Below are positions 37,419-45,457 of a DNA stretch of 64,000 bases, one piece after another. The position numbers and the translations under genes were made by a program. Origin of the DNA: Actinomadura luteofluorescens (GTDB lineage Bacteria; Actinomycetota; Actinomycetes; Streptosporangiales; Streptosporangiaceae). Positions within the stretch are counted from its first letter, which is position 1; every line of letters starts with the position of its first letter. The stretch spans positions 8,184,001 to 8,248,000 of the forward strand of contig NZ_JACCBA010000001.1 of assembly GCF_013409365.1 (NCBI RefSeq). Direction: 5' to 3'. Under the pieces are notes generated by a model, which worked only from the letters and a program-made list of their open reading frames with translations, was not told the origin of the DNA and searched no databases.

Positions 37419-38705
37419 ATGTTGCGTGCCATGATGCTCGTCCCGGTCCTGCTGGCCTCCCTGGCGGCGCCGGCCGCCGCGGCGGATTCGGAATGCGGTG
37501 ACCGAGGGCTTCGGGTTCCGGGTGCCGTGCGTTCCACCGTGGTGTGCCTACCGGACCTCACGACGGCGGGGACGGTTCCGGGCGGGTACACCGATCCGAC
37601 CGACTGGGAGGGCTTGGAGGCTCTTGGGACGGTCAATCCGTCGGGCGTTCCCGGAATCCAGATCGACGGCTATTTCCCGGACTCGTCCAAGACCAATCCG
37701 ACCCACGGGTGGAACCACGATTCGCAGTTCGTCATCCGCTTGCCGCACCGCTGGAACGGCGGCCTCGTCGTCAGTGGTCCGCCCGGCGTCCGGGAGCAAT
37801 ACGCGAACGACCGCATTATCGGCGACCATGTCCTGGCCAGGGGATACGCGTTCGCGGCAACGGACAAGGGCAACACCGGGCCGTCCATCTACAAGGACGG
37901 GCGCCGACCAGGTGACGCCATTCAGGAATGGCACCTTCGGATGGCTCAGTTGACGTTGGCGGCCAACCGCGTAGCGGCGCAGAAGTACGGTCATGCACCG
38001 CGCTACACCTACGCTGCGGGGCTGTCCGCGGGAGGTTATCTGGTTCGTGGCCAGCTCGAACGATTCCCATGGCTCTACACGGGCGGCGTCGATTGGAACG
38101 CGGTGTTGTTTACCCCCGAAGGGCCGAGCCTGCTGACGACGTTGCCGCCGGCCCTGCGCGCTTATCGCCGGTACGCGGCGGGCGAGTCCGGAGCGCACGA
38201 GGAGATGCTCGCCGCCGGATATCCGGCGGGCTCGGAGCCGCTCTGGGGTTATCACTACAAGAACCTCTGGGATTTCCTGCAGCGCATTCTGCGCGAGGAA
38301 CTAGACCCGTCCTACGACGGTGCGAAAGAGGCGGGGACAGCGTTCTGTGCTGAGGGCACGGGCGCGGGATGCGACACTGACTACGACTACGGCTCCCGCC
38401 CGCGGGAAGTGTACGCGGCCATGCGGCGTGTCTCGCTGACAGGGCGGATTCTGCGTCCTCTCATCAGCGTCCAGGGCACGCTCGACGTGCTGACGCCGAT
38501 CAGCAAGGCCGGCGATGTGTACGCCGATATGGTCCGGAAGGCCGGACGCGGAGACCTCCACCGCTACTACCGCGTGCCCGGCGGCACCCACACCGATGGT
38601 CTGAACGCCGCGTTTCCCACGCTCGTGCGGCCAATGGAACCAGACTTCCTGACCGCCTTCGACCGGCTCGCGTCCTGGACACAAAACGGCACCGAGCCGA
38701 AGTGA
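37419..38705 (+). CDS. Secreted alpha/beta hydrolase (3-hydroxybutyrate-oligomer hydrolase/tannase-like)
   Basis: About 428 residues from the ATG at 37419, eight bases after GGAAGG. The signal peptide is LRAMMLVPVLLASLAAPAAA. The mature protein has PHRWNGGLVVSGPPGVREQY, an AATDKGNTG segment and the nucleophile elbow YAAGLSAGGYLVRGQL (Ser in GLSAG). The Asp is probably in ISVQGTLDVLTPI and the His in PGGTHTDGLN. The overall plan is closest to the extracellular 3HBOH and tannase-like esterase group. The native substrate is unknown. The divergent NarL-type two-component pair is a plausible regulator. Confidence 0.75.
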   Translation: MLRAMMLVPVLLASLAAPAAAADSECGDRGLRVPGAVRSTVVCLPDLTTAGTVPGGYTDPTDWEGLEALGTVNPSGVPGIQIDGYFPDSSKTNPTHGWNHDSQFVIRLPHRWNGGLVVSGPPGVREQYANDRIIGDHVLARGYAFAATDKGNTGPSIYKDGRRPGDAIQEWHLRMAQLTLAANRVAAQKYGHAPRYTYAAGLSAGGYLVRGQLERFPWLYTGGVDWNAVLFTPEGPSLLTTLPPALRAYRRYAAGESGAHEEMLAAGYPAGSEPLWGYHYKNLWDFLQRILREELDPSYDGAKEAGTAFCAEGTGAGCDTDYDYGSRPREVYAAMRRVSLTGRILRPLISVQGTLDVLTPISKAGDVYADMVRKAGRGDLHRYYRVPGGTHTDGLNAAFPTLVRPMEPDFLTAFDRLASWTQNGTEPK

Positions 38706-38996
38706 CCAACCTGGGCCTCCGTCCCGTCCTCCCACAGCCGGACGGAGGCCCAGCCGACTTATCGCGCGCAATCCGGTCCTGAACGGCCCAAATCACTCCC
38801 GTTACTCGGCTCGCCGGCGCGGAAAGCGGGGCGCCTTGGCCCACCAGAACCACCCGCAGCGTCTGCACGGCGTCCCGCCTGACGTCCAGCTGCCGATTTC
38901 GTCTTGCCTGACCGGGGGCACGGTGACGAGATACGCAGAAATCGGCGTGATGACGTGGTCGGCGTAGGCCTAGAAGACTGCTGAAGATCTTGTGAG

Positions 38997-39025
38997 GGGC
39001 TGTCCGGCCGTGGGCCGGACAGCCC
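38997..39025 (-). terminator. Hairpin at the 3' end of the IS1182 transposase gene
   Basis: GGGCTGTCCGGCC (38997-39009) and GGCCGGACAGCCC (39013-39025) form a perfect 13-base stem with a three-base loop, eight bases past the transposase stop codon. It can terminate transposase transcription and also block outward read-through. Confidence 0.7.
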
Positions 39026-39032
39026 TGTGTGG

Positions 39033-40613
39033 TCAGGCTTGGGCCGAGGACAGATGCCAGGTGTGGTTGGTTCGGGTGAGTCCGAGGTTGATCAGGCGGC
39101 GGAGGTTGAGGGCGGCGGCTCGGGTGTGGAGCCAGGCGTCGGCCTTGATGGTGCCGCGGTGGCGCAGGCGGCGGTTGCCGTGGTGGACGAGCCAGGCGAC
39201 GGCGCGTTCGACTGGTGGTCTCCAGTGGCGGTAGTCGGCTTGCCAGGCGGGGTCGTCGGCCGCCTGTCGGCGGGCGGCGGCTTGGAGGTCGTGGTGGGGG
39301 CGGATGGTGAGGATCCGGCCGGTCTTGGCTTGGGTGCACCGCTCGCGCAGGGGGCATCCGGTGCACAGTTTGCCGAAGGTGGCTTTGCGCTGGTGGTGGC
39401 GTCCGCCGGGGTCCGATAAGGGGGTGGTGTGCCCGGCGGGGCAGGTCACGGTGCCCCCGGTGGTGTCGATGGCGAAGTCGTCCAGGGTGAAGCCGCCGGG
39501 GATGGCGGGCCGCAGCGGGGCGGGCTTGATGAACAGCCGGTGCCCGGCGGTGGTGAGGGCGTGGCGGGCCTGGCCGGTGGAGTAGGCGGTGTCGCCGAAC
39601 ACCTCCACCGGTGCCTGCTCGCAGGCGAGCAGGTCCAGGCCGACGAGGGCCTCGTGGTGGGCGGCTCCGGCGCCGGGCCGCAGGGCCACGGCGGTGAACA
39701 GGCCGGTTTCGGGTTCGACGGCCAGGTGGGCCTTGAAGCCGTCCTGGCGGTGGCTGCGGGTCTTGTGGACGTGCCGGGCCTCGGGGGCGACGGTCGAGAT
39801 CACCCGGTCTGGGGCGGTGCCGTCGGTGATGCGCCAGCGCCCGTCGCGGCCGTCGGACCCCTCGGCCGGCTCGACGTCCTGCCCGGCGACCAGGGCCAGC
39901 AGGCCCACCGCGTTGGCGGCCGCCTCGCCCAGTTCCTGCTCGGGCAGATGGCCCAGCAGCCGCAGCGCGTCACCGACCAGGGCGTCCACCAGGCCGGCGC
40001 GGGCCTGCTCGTCGTTCCAGGCGATGCGCGGTTTGCCCGGGTCGGTGTAGTCGTGCGCGGTGCACGCCGCCGCGGCGACCTCGGTCGCCCCGGGGACGTG
40101 GCGGATCACTGAGCGGACGGCGGCGATCAACTGGGTGACGGTGTCCTGGGTGGCGACCGCGTCGTCCAGCACTGTGGAGTCCAGCGCCCGGCGGTGCCTG
40201 CCGGTGAGCAGGCCGGTGGCCCGCACCACCTCCCGCACGGCCTCGAACACGCGGTCGGGCTGGGCCGAGCGTGCCAGCCGGCGGCGGAAGTAGGCCAGCA
40301 GCGAGGCATCGAACGCGGTGTCGTGCAGGCCGAGCCCGCAGGCGGCCTTCCACCGCAGGTCACACCGCAACTCCTGAACCGTCTCGAAGTCCGACAGCCC
40401 GTGCAGGGCCTGCAAGGTGATCGCCGCGGCCAGGATCTGCGGCGGCATCGACGGCCGCCCGTTCGCCGAGGGATACATGTCGGCGAACATCCCCGCTGGG
40501 AACAACGCGCCACGGTGCTCGGCAAGGAACGCGAACACGCTCCCCGCCGGGATCAACTCCCGGCACGTCTCCCACACATCCGGACCGACCGTCTCCCCAG
40601 CCCACTCACCCAT
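39033..40613 (-). CDS. IS1182-family transposase, intact
   Basis: About 526 residues from the ATG at 40613 (MGEWAGETVGPDVWETCREL); the longer frame to 40676 runs into the terminal region. The N-terminal DUF772-type domain has YPSANGRPSMPPQILAAAIT and LRCDLRWKAACGLGLHDTAF. The DDE core has RRALDSTVLDDAVA and EVFGDTAYSTGQARHAL, and a zinc-ribbon-like CPAGH, CTGCPLRERCTQ insertion precedes the C-terminal RPPVERAVAWLVHHGNRRLR with the catalytic Glu. All expected blocks are present without interruption. Confidence 0.92.
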   Translation of the reverse strand: MGEWAGETVGPDVWETCRELIPAGSVFAFLAEHRGALFPAGMFADMYPSANGRPSMPPQILAAAITLQALHGLSDFETVQELRCDLRWKAACGLGLHDTAFDASLLAYFRRRLARSAQPDRVFEAVREVVRATGLLTGRHRRALDSTVLDDAVATQDTVTQLIAAVRSVIRHVPGATEVAAAACTAHDYTDPGKPRIAWNDEQARAGLVDALVGDALRLLGHLPEQELGEAAANAVGLLALVAGQDVEPAEGSDGRDGRWRITDGTAPDRVISTVAPEARHVHKTRSHRQDGFKAHLAVEPETGLFTAVALRPGAGAAHHEALVGLDLLACEQAPVEVFGDTAYSTGQARHALTTAGHRLFIKPAPLRPAIPGGFTLDDFAIDTTGGTVTCPAGHTTPLSDPGGRHHQRKATFGKLCTGCPLRERCTQAKTGRILTIRPHHDLQAAARRQAADDPAWQADYRHWRPPVERAVAWLVHHGNRRLRHRGTIKADAWLHTRAAALNLRRLINLGLTRTNHTWHLSSAQA

Positions 40614-40632
40614 CACCACAACACAACACACT

Positions 40633-40658
40633 GGCCCCGCCGCGTCCGCGGCGGGGCC
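40633..40658. repeat. Subterminal perfect hairpin in the IS1182 element
   Basis: GGCCCCGCCGCG (40633-40644) and CGCGGCGGGGCC (40647-40658) form a 12-base perfect stem with a TC loop between the inverted repeat and the transposase start. It could shield the transposase from impinging transcription or restrict its translation. Confidence 0.6.
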
Positions 40659-40683
40659 AAACACCAAGATCTTCAATAGCCTT

Positions 40684-40696
40684 CTAGGGCCTGTTT
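40684..40696 (+). repeat. Orphan end of an IS5-family element
   Basis: CTAGGGCCTGTTT matches the left end plus target CTAG of the IS5-family element at 20754-20766. Only 13 bases match and no transposase sequence follows, so it is a scar of an excised or deleted copy, overlapping the right end of the IS1182 element. Confidence 0.45.
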
Positions 40697-40817
40697 CGGC
40701 TCACTGCTCTGGCTTGGCGGGACGGCACTGCGCAGGCACTCAGCGCGGCAGGCCGAGCGCCGAGCCCTTCGGCAGCAGGCCGTGCAGGAAGTTCGCCTCC
40801 GGGATGGGTGAGACGGC

Positions 40818-41042
40818 CACCTCGCCTATGTCGAGCGCGTCTACCAGCGTGCCAGTACCGGCGCCAAAGCGATCATCGTCTGGGACGCCACCGGCAACCG
40901 GCAGGACGCGTGGTTTCACGACTGGCCCGGCATCCCCACCGGGACCTACCTTCTGCTCGCCGGAACCACCGGCTACGGCCCCCATAACCACAACCCCTGG
41001 GTCTACTACGTCCGACCCGGCCAGGTCCTCTCCATGATCTGA
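40818..41042 (+). pseudogene. C-terminal fragment of an unrecognised, possibly secreted protein
   Basis: The frame reads LAYVERVYQRASTGAKAIIV, WDATGNRQDAWFHDWPGIPT and GTYLLLAGTTGYGPHNHNPW, ending VYYVRPGQVLSMI at TGA near 41042. The Gly/Tyr/Trp-rich composition resembles the end of an extracellular beta-sandwich protein. No start codon or upstream domain is found, and the IS1182 end lies 130 bases upstream. It is probably an insertion- or deletion-truncated gene. The family is not recognised. Confidence 0.4.
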
Positions 41043-41935
41043 GCGATGCCGGCCCTGGTGTCAAGCGGTGGGGCAAAAGTAGCGGGTCGAGATCACCCTG
41101 GGTTCGCGCTCGGAACCCAGACCACGGTCACGGGCCGCGTCGCCGGGGGCATCGAGAGCCTGGCGGACGCCCCCGCGCGAGCGTGCGAGCCGGGAGGGTG
41201 GCGTACGGGTGGATGCGCTGTTCACCGGCGGGCAGGGCCCGGACGGTCGGCGAGACCCACGCGCTGAGTTGAGTCAGCGCCAAGGGCCGGGGATGCGCCA
41301 TGGTTGACATCCCGCTGTTTAGCTGTTCGAACGGCTGGAGGGCAAGGCCGCGATCTTCCACGAGCCCCACGGCGCCGACTCTGCGTACAGCGTCTCGATC
41401 GCCTTGGACGACGACATCCCCGTTCCACCCCGGTGCGGCCTCCAGCCCACCCGCGATCTCTGATCGCTCCGACCGTCCCGTCTGCCGAGGGCCGCGCGGG
41501 CTGTCCGGGCGCCCCACCACTTGCCACGGACGGCCGAGCAATACCTCAACGGCGCTTTCGGTGCCTCCGCCTGCACGGCCACGGCGCGAAGGAAACCCGG
41601 GTGGTCGCTTCGTTCCGCAGGTGGCTGGCGTCCGGGGCTTGGACTCTGGTCACGCTTGCGGACAAGAACACCGACGTCGAAGCCGTCCGGGGTTCGGAAG
41701 CACCGTAGGAGCGGCGCCCGCGGGATCGGGGCGCGCAGAGATCCACAGTGGGTTCGACGTGCTGCGCGACGAGGGCGGACGCATACGCCGCCGCCCTGCG
41801 CGTCGCCGAGGCTCCGGTGGTCCACCGCCGGTGGCAGCCGCTGACCCACGGCTTCTTCGGGCTCGGCGGCGTTTCGGCAGCGCGGACCGGGGCCTTCCGC
41901 CAGGCCGCCGGCCTGCGGGCCGTTCTCACAGCCGG
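41043..41935. other. Region without a supported gene before the sialate operon
   Basis: About 890 bases. A protein-like stretch LFERLEGKAAIFHEPHGADS followed by AYSVSIALDDDIPVP can be read near 41315-41440 (plus strand), and a second, RRWQPLTHGFFGLGGVSAAR, near 41820-41890. Neither has a start, a recognised family or a continuing frame. The long open frames here extend from antisense frames of the operon to the right. It is probably eroded DNA that also contains the 3' end of the operon transcript. Confidence 0.35.
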
Positions 41936-42628
41936 TCAGGATGGCGCGAGCGCGGCGGCGAACCTGGACGTGATCCACTGAGGGTCGGTGATGGCGGTGC
42001 CGACGACGACGCAGGTCGCGCCCGCGCCGAGCGCCGTCGCCGCCGACTCCGGCGTGTGGTACCGGCCCTCGGCGACGATCAGCGCGTCCGGCAGTGCGTC
42101 CCGAAGCTCGCTGATGAGTCCGAGGTCGGGGCCGTCGGGGGGTGGGTGGGGACGGGTGTAGCCGGAGAGCGTGGTGGCGACGGCGTCGGCCCCGGCCGCA
42201 GCGGCGGCGACGCCCTCGTCGAGGGTGGACACGTCCGCCATGAACAGCGCCCCCTCCTCGTGCACGGCCTGGATGGACGCGGCGAGGGCGCGGCCGTCGG
42301 GGCGCGGGCGGAACGTGGCGTCGGCGGCCACGACGTGCGCGCCTGCGGCGGTGACCGCGCGGGCCGCCTCGACCGTGGGGGTGATGAAGACGCCGGCGGT
42401 CCCGTTCTTGGTCAGGCCGATGACCGGGACGTCCACCGCGGCGGCGACGGCGGCCACGTCGGGCACGCCGCCGACCCCACCGCAGCGGATCGCGGCGGCG
42501 CCGCCCGCGGCGGCGGCCCGCGCCATCCGGGTCAGGGCGGCGGTGTCGCGCAGCGGATGGCCCTCCCCGGCCTGGCAGGACACGATCAGCCGGCCGGCGA
42601 CGGCGGCGGCGAAGGTCTCGGGGGTCAT
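41936..42628 (-). CDS. nanE: N-acylglucosamine/mannosamine-6-phosphate 2-epimerase
   Basis: 230 residues, the usual length for NanE. It is a TIM barrel with LIVSCQAGEGHPLRDTAALT (phosphosugar N-terminal motif QAxxxxPL), AAAIRCGGVGGVPDVA, PVIGLTKNG with the catalytic-type Lys, FRPRPDG and ALIVAEGRYHTPESAATALG. It interconverts ManNAc-6-phosphate and GlcNAc-6-phosphate in sialic acid catabolism. The ATG overlaps the kinase stop in ATGA (42625-42628). It is the last gene of the operon. The Lys motif reads GLTKN where other family members have GIIKR. Confidence 0.9.
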   Translation of the reverse strand: MTPETFAAAVAGRLIVSCQAGEGHPLRDTAALTRMARAAAAGGAAAIRCGGVGGVPDVAAVAAAVDVPVIGLTKNGTAGVFITPTVEAARAVTAAGAHVVAADATFRPRPDGRALAASIQAVHEEGALFMADVSTLDEGVAAAAAGADAVATTLSGYTRPHPPPDGPDLGLISELRDALPDALIVAEGRYHTPESAATALGAGATCVVVGTAITDPQWITSRFAAALAPS

Positions 42629-43479
42629 CGGCGGCTCCCTCGGGGTGCGGTGGCAGTCATCGCGAGCAGCGCCGCGCCCACCAGCGGGGCGTCGGTGCCG
42701 AGGCGGGCGGGGACGATCGGCGTCGCGCGCAGCGGCGGCAGCGCCTCCGCGCGGAACGCGGCGACGACGGCGTCCAGGAACGGGGCGCCGATCTGCGCGA
42801 CGCCGCCGCCGATCACGACGGCGTCGGGGTCCAGGACGGCGAGCAGCCCGGCGAGCGCGCGGCCGAGCAGTGTGCCCGCGCGGGGCGCGTCGCCGGTGGC
42901 GGCGATGGCCGGGCCGGACGCCACGGCCTCCAGATGGTCGCGCCTGCCGCAGCCGCACGGCACCGTCCCCCGTTCCGGGACGAGCAAATGCGCGATCTCC
43001 CCGGCGGTGCCGTGCGCGCCCTGTTCGAGGGCCCCGGCGACGGTCAGCGCGCCGCCGACGCCCGTCCCCACCGAGACGTGCAGGACCCGGTGGTGGCCCG
43101 CGGCGGCCCCCGCCTTCGCTTCGCCGCAGGCCATGGCGCGGACGTCGTTGACGACCGTGACGGGCAGGCCCGTGCACTCGGCGAGGATCTCCCGGACGCG
43201 CGTGCCTGCCCATCCGGGCAGGATGTCGGTGGCCGCGACGACCGTGCCGGTCGCCGGGTCCACCACGCCCGGCGCGCCGACGCCGAGGGCTCGGACGGGA
43301 ACACCGGTGAAGCCGTCCAGGAGCTCGGCGGCCGCCGCGAGCACGGCGTCCCCGCCCCCGCCGGGCGTGGGGACGCGGGCACGCTGCAGGACCGTTCCAC
43401 CCTCGTCCACCAGCGCCGCCGCGATCTTGGTGCCGCCGATGTCGAGGGCTGCGCACGCCCCCGCGCCGGGCACGGTCAC
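42625..43479 (-). CDS. nanK: ROK-family N-acetylmannosamine kinase
   Basis: 284 residues from the GTG at 43479, which overlaps the stop of the upstream lyase gene in GTGA. The phosphate-1 motif is ALDIGGTKIAAALVDEGG. The ROK signature region includes VVNDVRAMACGEA, HVSVGTGVGGALTV and GTAGEIAHLLVP, with the catalytic Asp in NDVRA. The zinc site, usually CxCGxxGCxE, reads CGCGRRDHLEAVAS: the third Cys is replaced by His. It phosphorylates ManNAc released by the aldolase so that NanE can act. The open frame upstream of the GTG has no kinase features. Confidence 0.88.
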   Translation of the reverse strand: MTVPGAGACAALDIGGTKIAAALVDEGGTVLQRARVPTPGGGGDAVLAAAAELLDGFTGVPVRALGVGAPGVVDPATGTVVAATDILPGWAGTRVREILAECTGLPVTVVNDVRAMACGEAKAGAAAGHHRVLHVSVGTGVGGALTVAGALEQGAHGTAGEIAHLLVPERGTVPCGCGRRDHLEAVASGPAIAATGDAPRAGTLLGRALAGLLAVLDPDAVVIGGGVAQIGAPFLDAVVAAFRAEALPPLRATPIVPARLGTDAPLVGAALLAMTATAPRGSRR

Positions 43480-44444
43480 AGCAGCCCGGCCGCGGCGAGC
43501 CCGCGCCGGACCCGCTCGGTCTCCGCCGCGTCGAGCGGGATCTGCGGCGGGGCCGTGATCGGGCAGTCGATGATCCCGCGCAGGTGCAGGGCCGCCTTGA
43601 ACGAGCCGAGGGCGGACGAGCCGCGTCCCATCCGGGCCGGCGCGCCCGCGTCGACGATGCCGAACAGGCGCAGCAGCCGCTCCTGCTCGGCGCGGGCCTC
43701 GGCCCACCGTCCGGCGCGGCAGTGCCGGTAGAGCCGGACGTACCCCTTAGGATCGACGTTGCCGAGGCCCGGCACGACCCCGTGCACGCCCATGGCGAGT
43801 GCCGAGTCCACGGTCAGCTCGGTGCCGGTCAGGACGCTGAACCCGCTCGTGCCCTCGTCCCGCAGCGCGAGCAGCAGGGCGCGCAGACCGCCCTCGTCGC
43901 CGCTGGAGTCCTTCACACCGGCGACGACCCCCTCGGCCGCGAGGCGCAGCAGCATCGCGGGGTCCAGTTTCGAATGCACCGAGACCGGCAGGTCGTAGGC
44001 GAACACGGGCACCGGCGCCGCCGCGGCCACCTGGCGCAGGTGGGCCTCGACCTCGGCAGGGTGCGTGCGGGTGTAGAACGGCGCGGTCACGACGATGCCG
44101 TCGCAGCCGGCGCCCGCGGCGGCCCGGCCGTGCTCGATCACCCGCAGCGTTGCCATGTCGATCGCGCCGCCGAGCACCGGGACCTGTCCCGCGACGTGCT
44201 TGACGACGGTCTCCAGGACGGTGCGCCGGTGCGCGTCGGGCAGGAACGCCACCTCGCTCGTCGAGCCGAGCACGAACAGGCCGTCCACGCCGGCGCCGAC
44301 GAGGTGGTCGACGAGCCGTTCGAGGGACGGGACGTCCACCTCCATCTCGGGGGTCAGCGGCGTGCAGACGGGCGGGACGACGCCGCCGAGCACGGGAGCA
44401 GCCGGCCCGTCCGCGAAGCGGGGGCCGGTGGGAGCGACGGTCAC
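43476..44444 (-). CDS. nanA: N-acetylneuraminate lyase-like DHDPS-family aldolase
   Basis: 322 residues from the GTG at 44444, overlapping the transporter ATPase stop in GTGA. The TIM barrel has VLGGVVPPVCTPLTPEMEVD, the substrate-binding motif GLFVLGSTSEVAFL (GSTSE for GTTGE), APFYTRTHPAEVEAHL, PVFAYDLPVSVH and the Schiff-base Lys in VAGVKDSSGDEGGLR. On sequence alone it could be any dihydrodipicolinate-synthase-family lyase. The adjacent ManNAc kinase, epimerase and sialidase make cleavage of N-acetylneuraminate to ManNAc and pyruvate the best assignment. Confidence 0.82.
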   Translation of the reverse strand: MTVAPTGPRFADGPAAPVLGGVVPPVCTPLTPEMEVDVPSLERLVDHLVGAGVDGLFVLGSTSEVAFLPDAHRRTVLETVVKHVAGQVPVLGGAIDMATLRVIEHGRAAAGAGCDGIVVTAPFYTRTHPAEVEAHLRQVAAAAPVPVFAYDLPVSVHSKLDPAMLLRLAAEGVVAGVKDSSGDEGGLRALLLALRDEGTSGFSVLTGTELTVDSALAMGVHGVVPGLGNVDPKGYVRLYRHCRAGRWAEARAEQERLLRLFGIVDAGAPARMGRGSSALGSFKAALHLRGIIDCPITAPPQIPLDAAETERVRRGLAAAGLL

Positions 44445-45457
44445 GGAATCTCCTGGGAAACGGTCGACAGCGCGAGGTGGGACGGGTCGGTGACGGGATG
44501 CAGGCACCGGTACCGGTGGGCGGGTTCGGCCGCCGCCGTGAACCCCGGCATGGCGGCGCCGCACGCGTCGGTGGCGCGCCAGCAGCGGGTGCGGAACGGG
44601 CATCCGCTCGGCGGGTGCACGGCGGAGGGCACGGGGCCGTCCAGCCGGATCGGCTCCATCGGGTCGAGCAGGCTGGGCGTCGCCGACATCAGCGCCCGCG
44701 TGTACGGGTGGCACGTCTCGCCGCGGGCCACCACGGCGGCCGGCGCCTCCTCGACGATGCGGCCGAGATACATGGTGACCACGCGGTCGGACATGCGGCG
44801 GACGGTCTGGATGTCGTGCGAGACGAACACCATCGCCAGCCCGAGCCGGTCCTTCAGGTCGAGCAGCAGGTTGAGGATCTGCGCCCGCACCGACACGTCG
44901 AGGGCGGAGGTGGGCTCGTCGGCGACCAGCAGCGCCGGTTCCAGCGCCAGGGCGCGGGCGATCGCGACGCGCTGCCGCTGCCCGCCCGACAGTTGCCCGG
45001 GCAGCGCCGGGGCGAGGTGCGGCGGCAGCCCGACCAGGGACATCAGCTCGCGGACGCGCTCGTCCCGCTCCGCCGGGGCGCCTCGCCCGTGCACGTCCAG
45101 CGGGTCGCGCAGGATCGTCCGGACGGGCAGCCGCCGGTTGAGGGCGGTGGCGGGGTCCTGGAACACCATCCCGACCGACGCGCCGATCCGCGTCGCGCGC
45201 TCGCGGCGGCTCAGCGCGCCGAGGTCCTCGCCCTGGAACCGGACCGTGCCCGAGGCGGGCCGGACCAGCCCGACCAGCACCTTCGCGAGCGTGGACTTGC
45301 CGCAGCCGGACTCGCCGACGACTCCCACCGTCTCGCCGCGCCCGACGGCGAGGTCGGCGCCGGTCAGCGCGTGCACGGCGTCGCGGCGGAACGGGGTGCC
45401 GCCGCGCACCGGCAGCCGCACGTGGATGTCGCGCAGTTCCACGACAGGGGTGGTCAT
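44441..45457 (-). CDS. Dpp/Opp-type ABC transporter ATPase (second ATPase)
   Basis: 338 residues from the ATG at 45457. Walker A is GVVGESGCGKSTLAKVLVGL, the Q loop GMVFQDPATALNRRL, the signature LSGGQRQRVAIARALALEPA, Walker B LLVADEPTSALDVS and the H loop VFVSHDI. The C-terminal oligopeptide-transporter domain has CPFRTRCW and a Cys-rich end. It energises the importer together with the ATPase half of the upstream fusion protein, and the two ATPases are DppF- and DppD-like. Its start overlaps the fusion-gene stop in ATGA. The context makes sialic acid the likely substrate, as for the Dpp-related SatABCD system of Haemophilus ducreyi. Confidence 0.9.
   Translation of the reverse strand: MTTPVVELRDIHVRLPVRGGTPFRRDAVHALTGADLAVGRGETVGVVGESGCGKSTLAKVLVGLVRPASGTVRFQGEDLGALSRRERATRIGASVGMVFQDPATALNRRLPVRTILRDPLDVHGRGAPAERDERVRELMSLVGLPPHLAPALPGQLSGGQRQRVAIARALALEPALLVADEPTSALDVSVRAQILNLLLDLKDRLGLAMVFVSHDIQTVRRMSDRVVTMYLGRIVEEAPAAVVARGETCHPYTRALMSATPSLLDPMEPIRLDGPVPSAVHPPSGCPFRTRCWRATDACGAAMPGFTAAAEPAHRYRCLHPVTDPSHLALSTVSQEIP

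Larger units (their letters stand above)
38971..40686 (-). mobile_element. IS1182-family insertion sequence
   Basis: The ends are imperfect inverted repeats of 22 bases: TAGAAG and GAAGATCTTG at 38971-38992 pair with CAAGATCTTC and CTTCTA at 40665-40686. The element carries one intact transposase gene on the minus strand. Strong hairpins lie just inside both ends. It is the only insertion sequence in the window with an apparently functional transposase. Confidence 0.85.

Noticed and set aside
41300..43558. A 752-codon plus-strand open frame
   Set aside because: It overlaps nanE and nanK on the opposite strand and has Ala/Arg/Thr-rich shadow composition with no domain.
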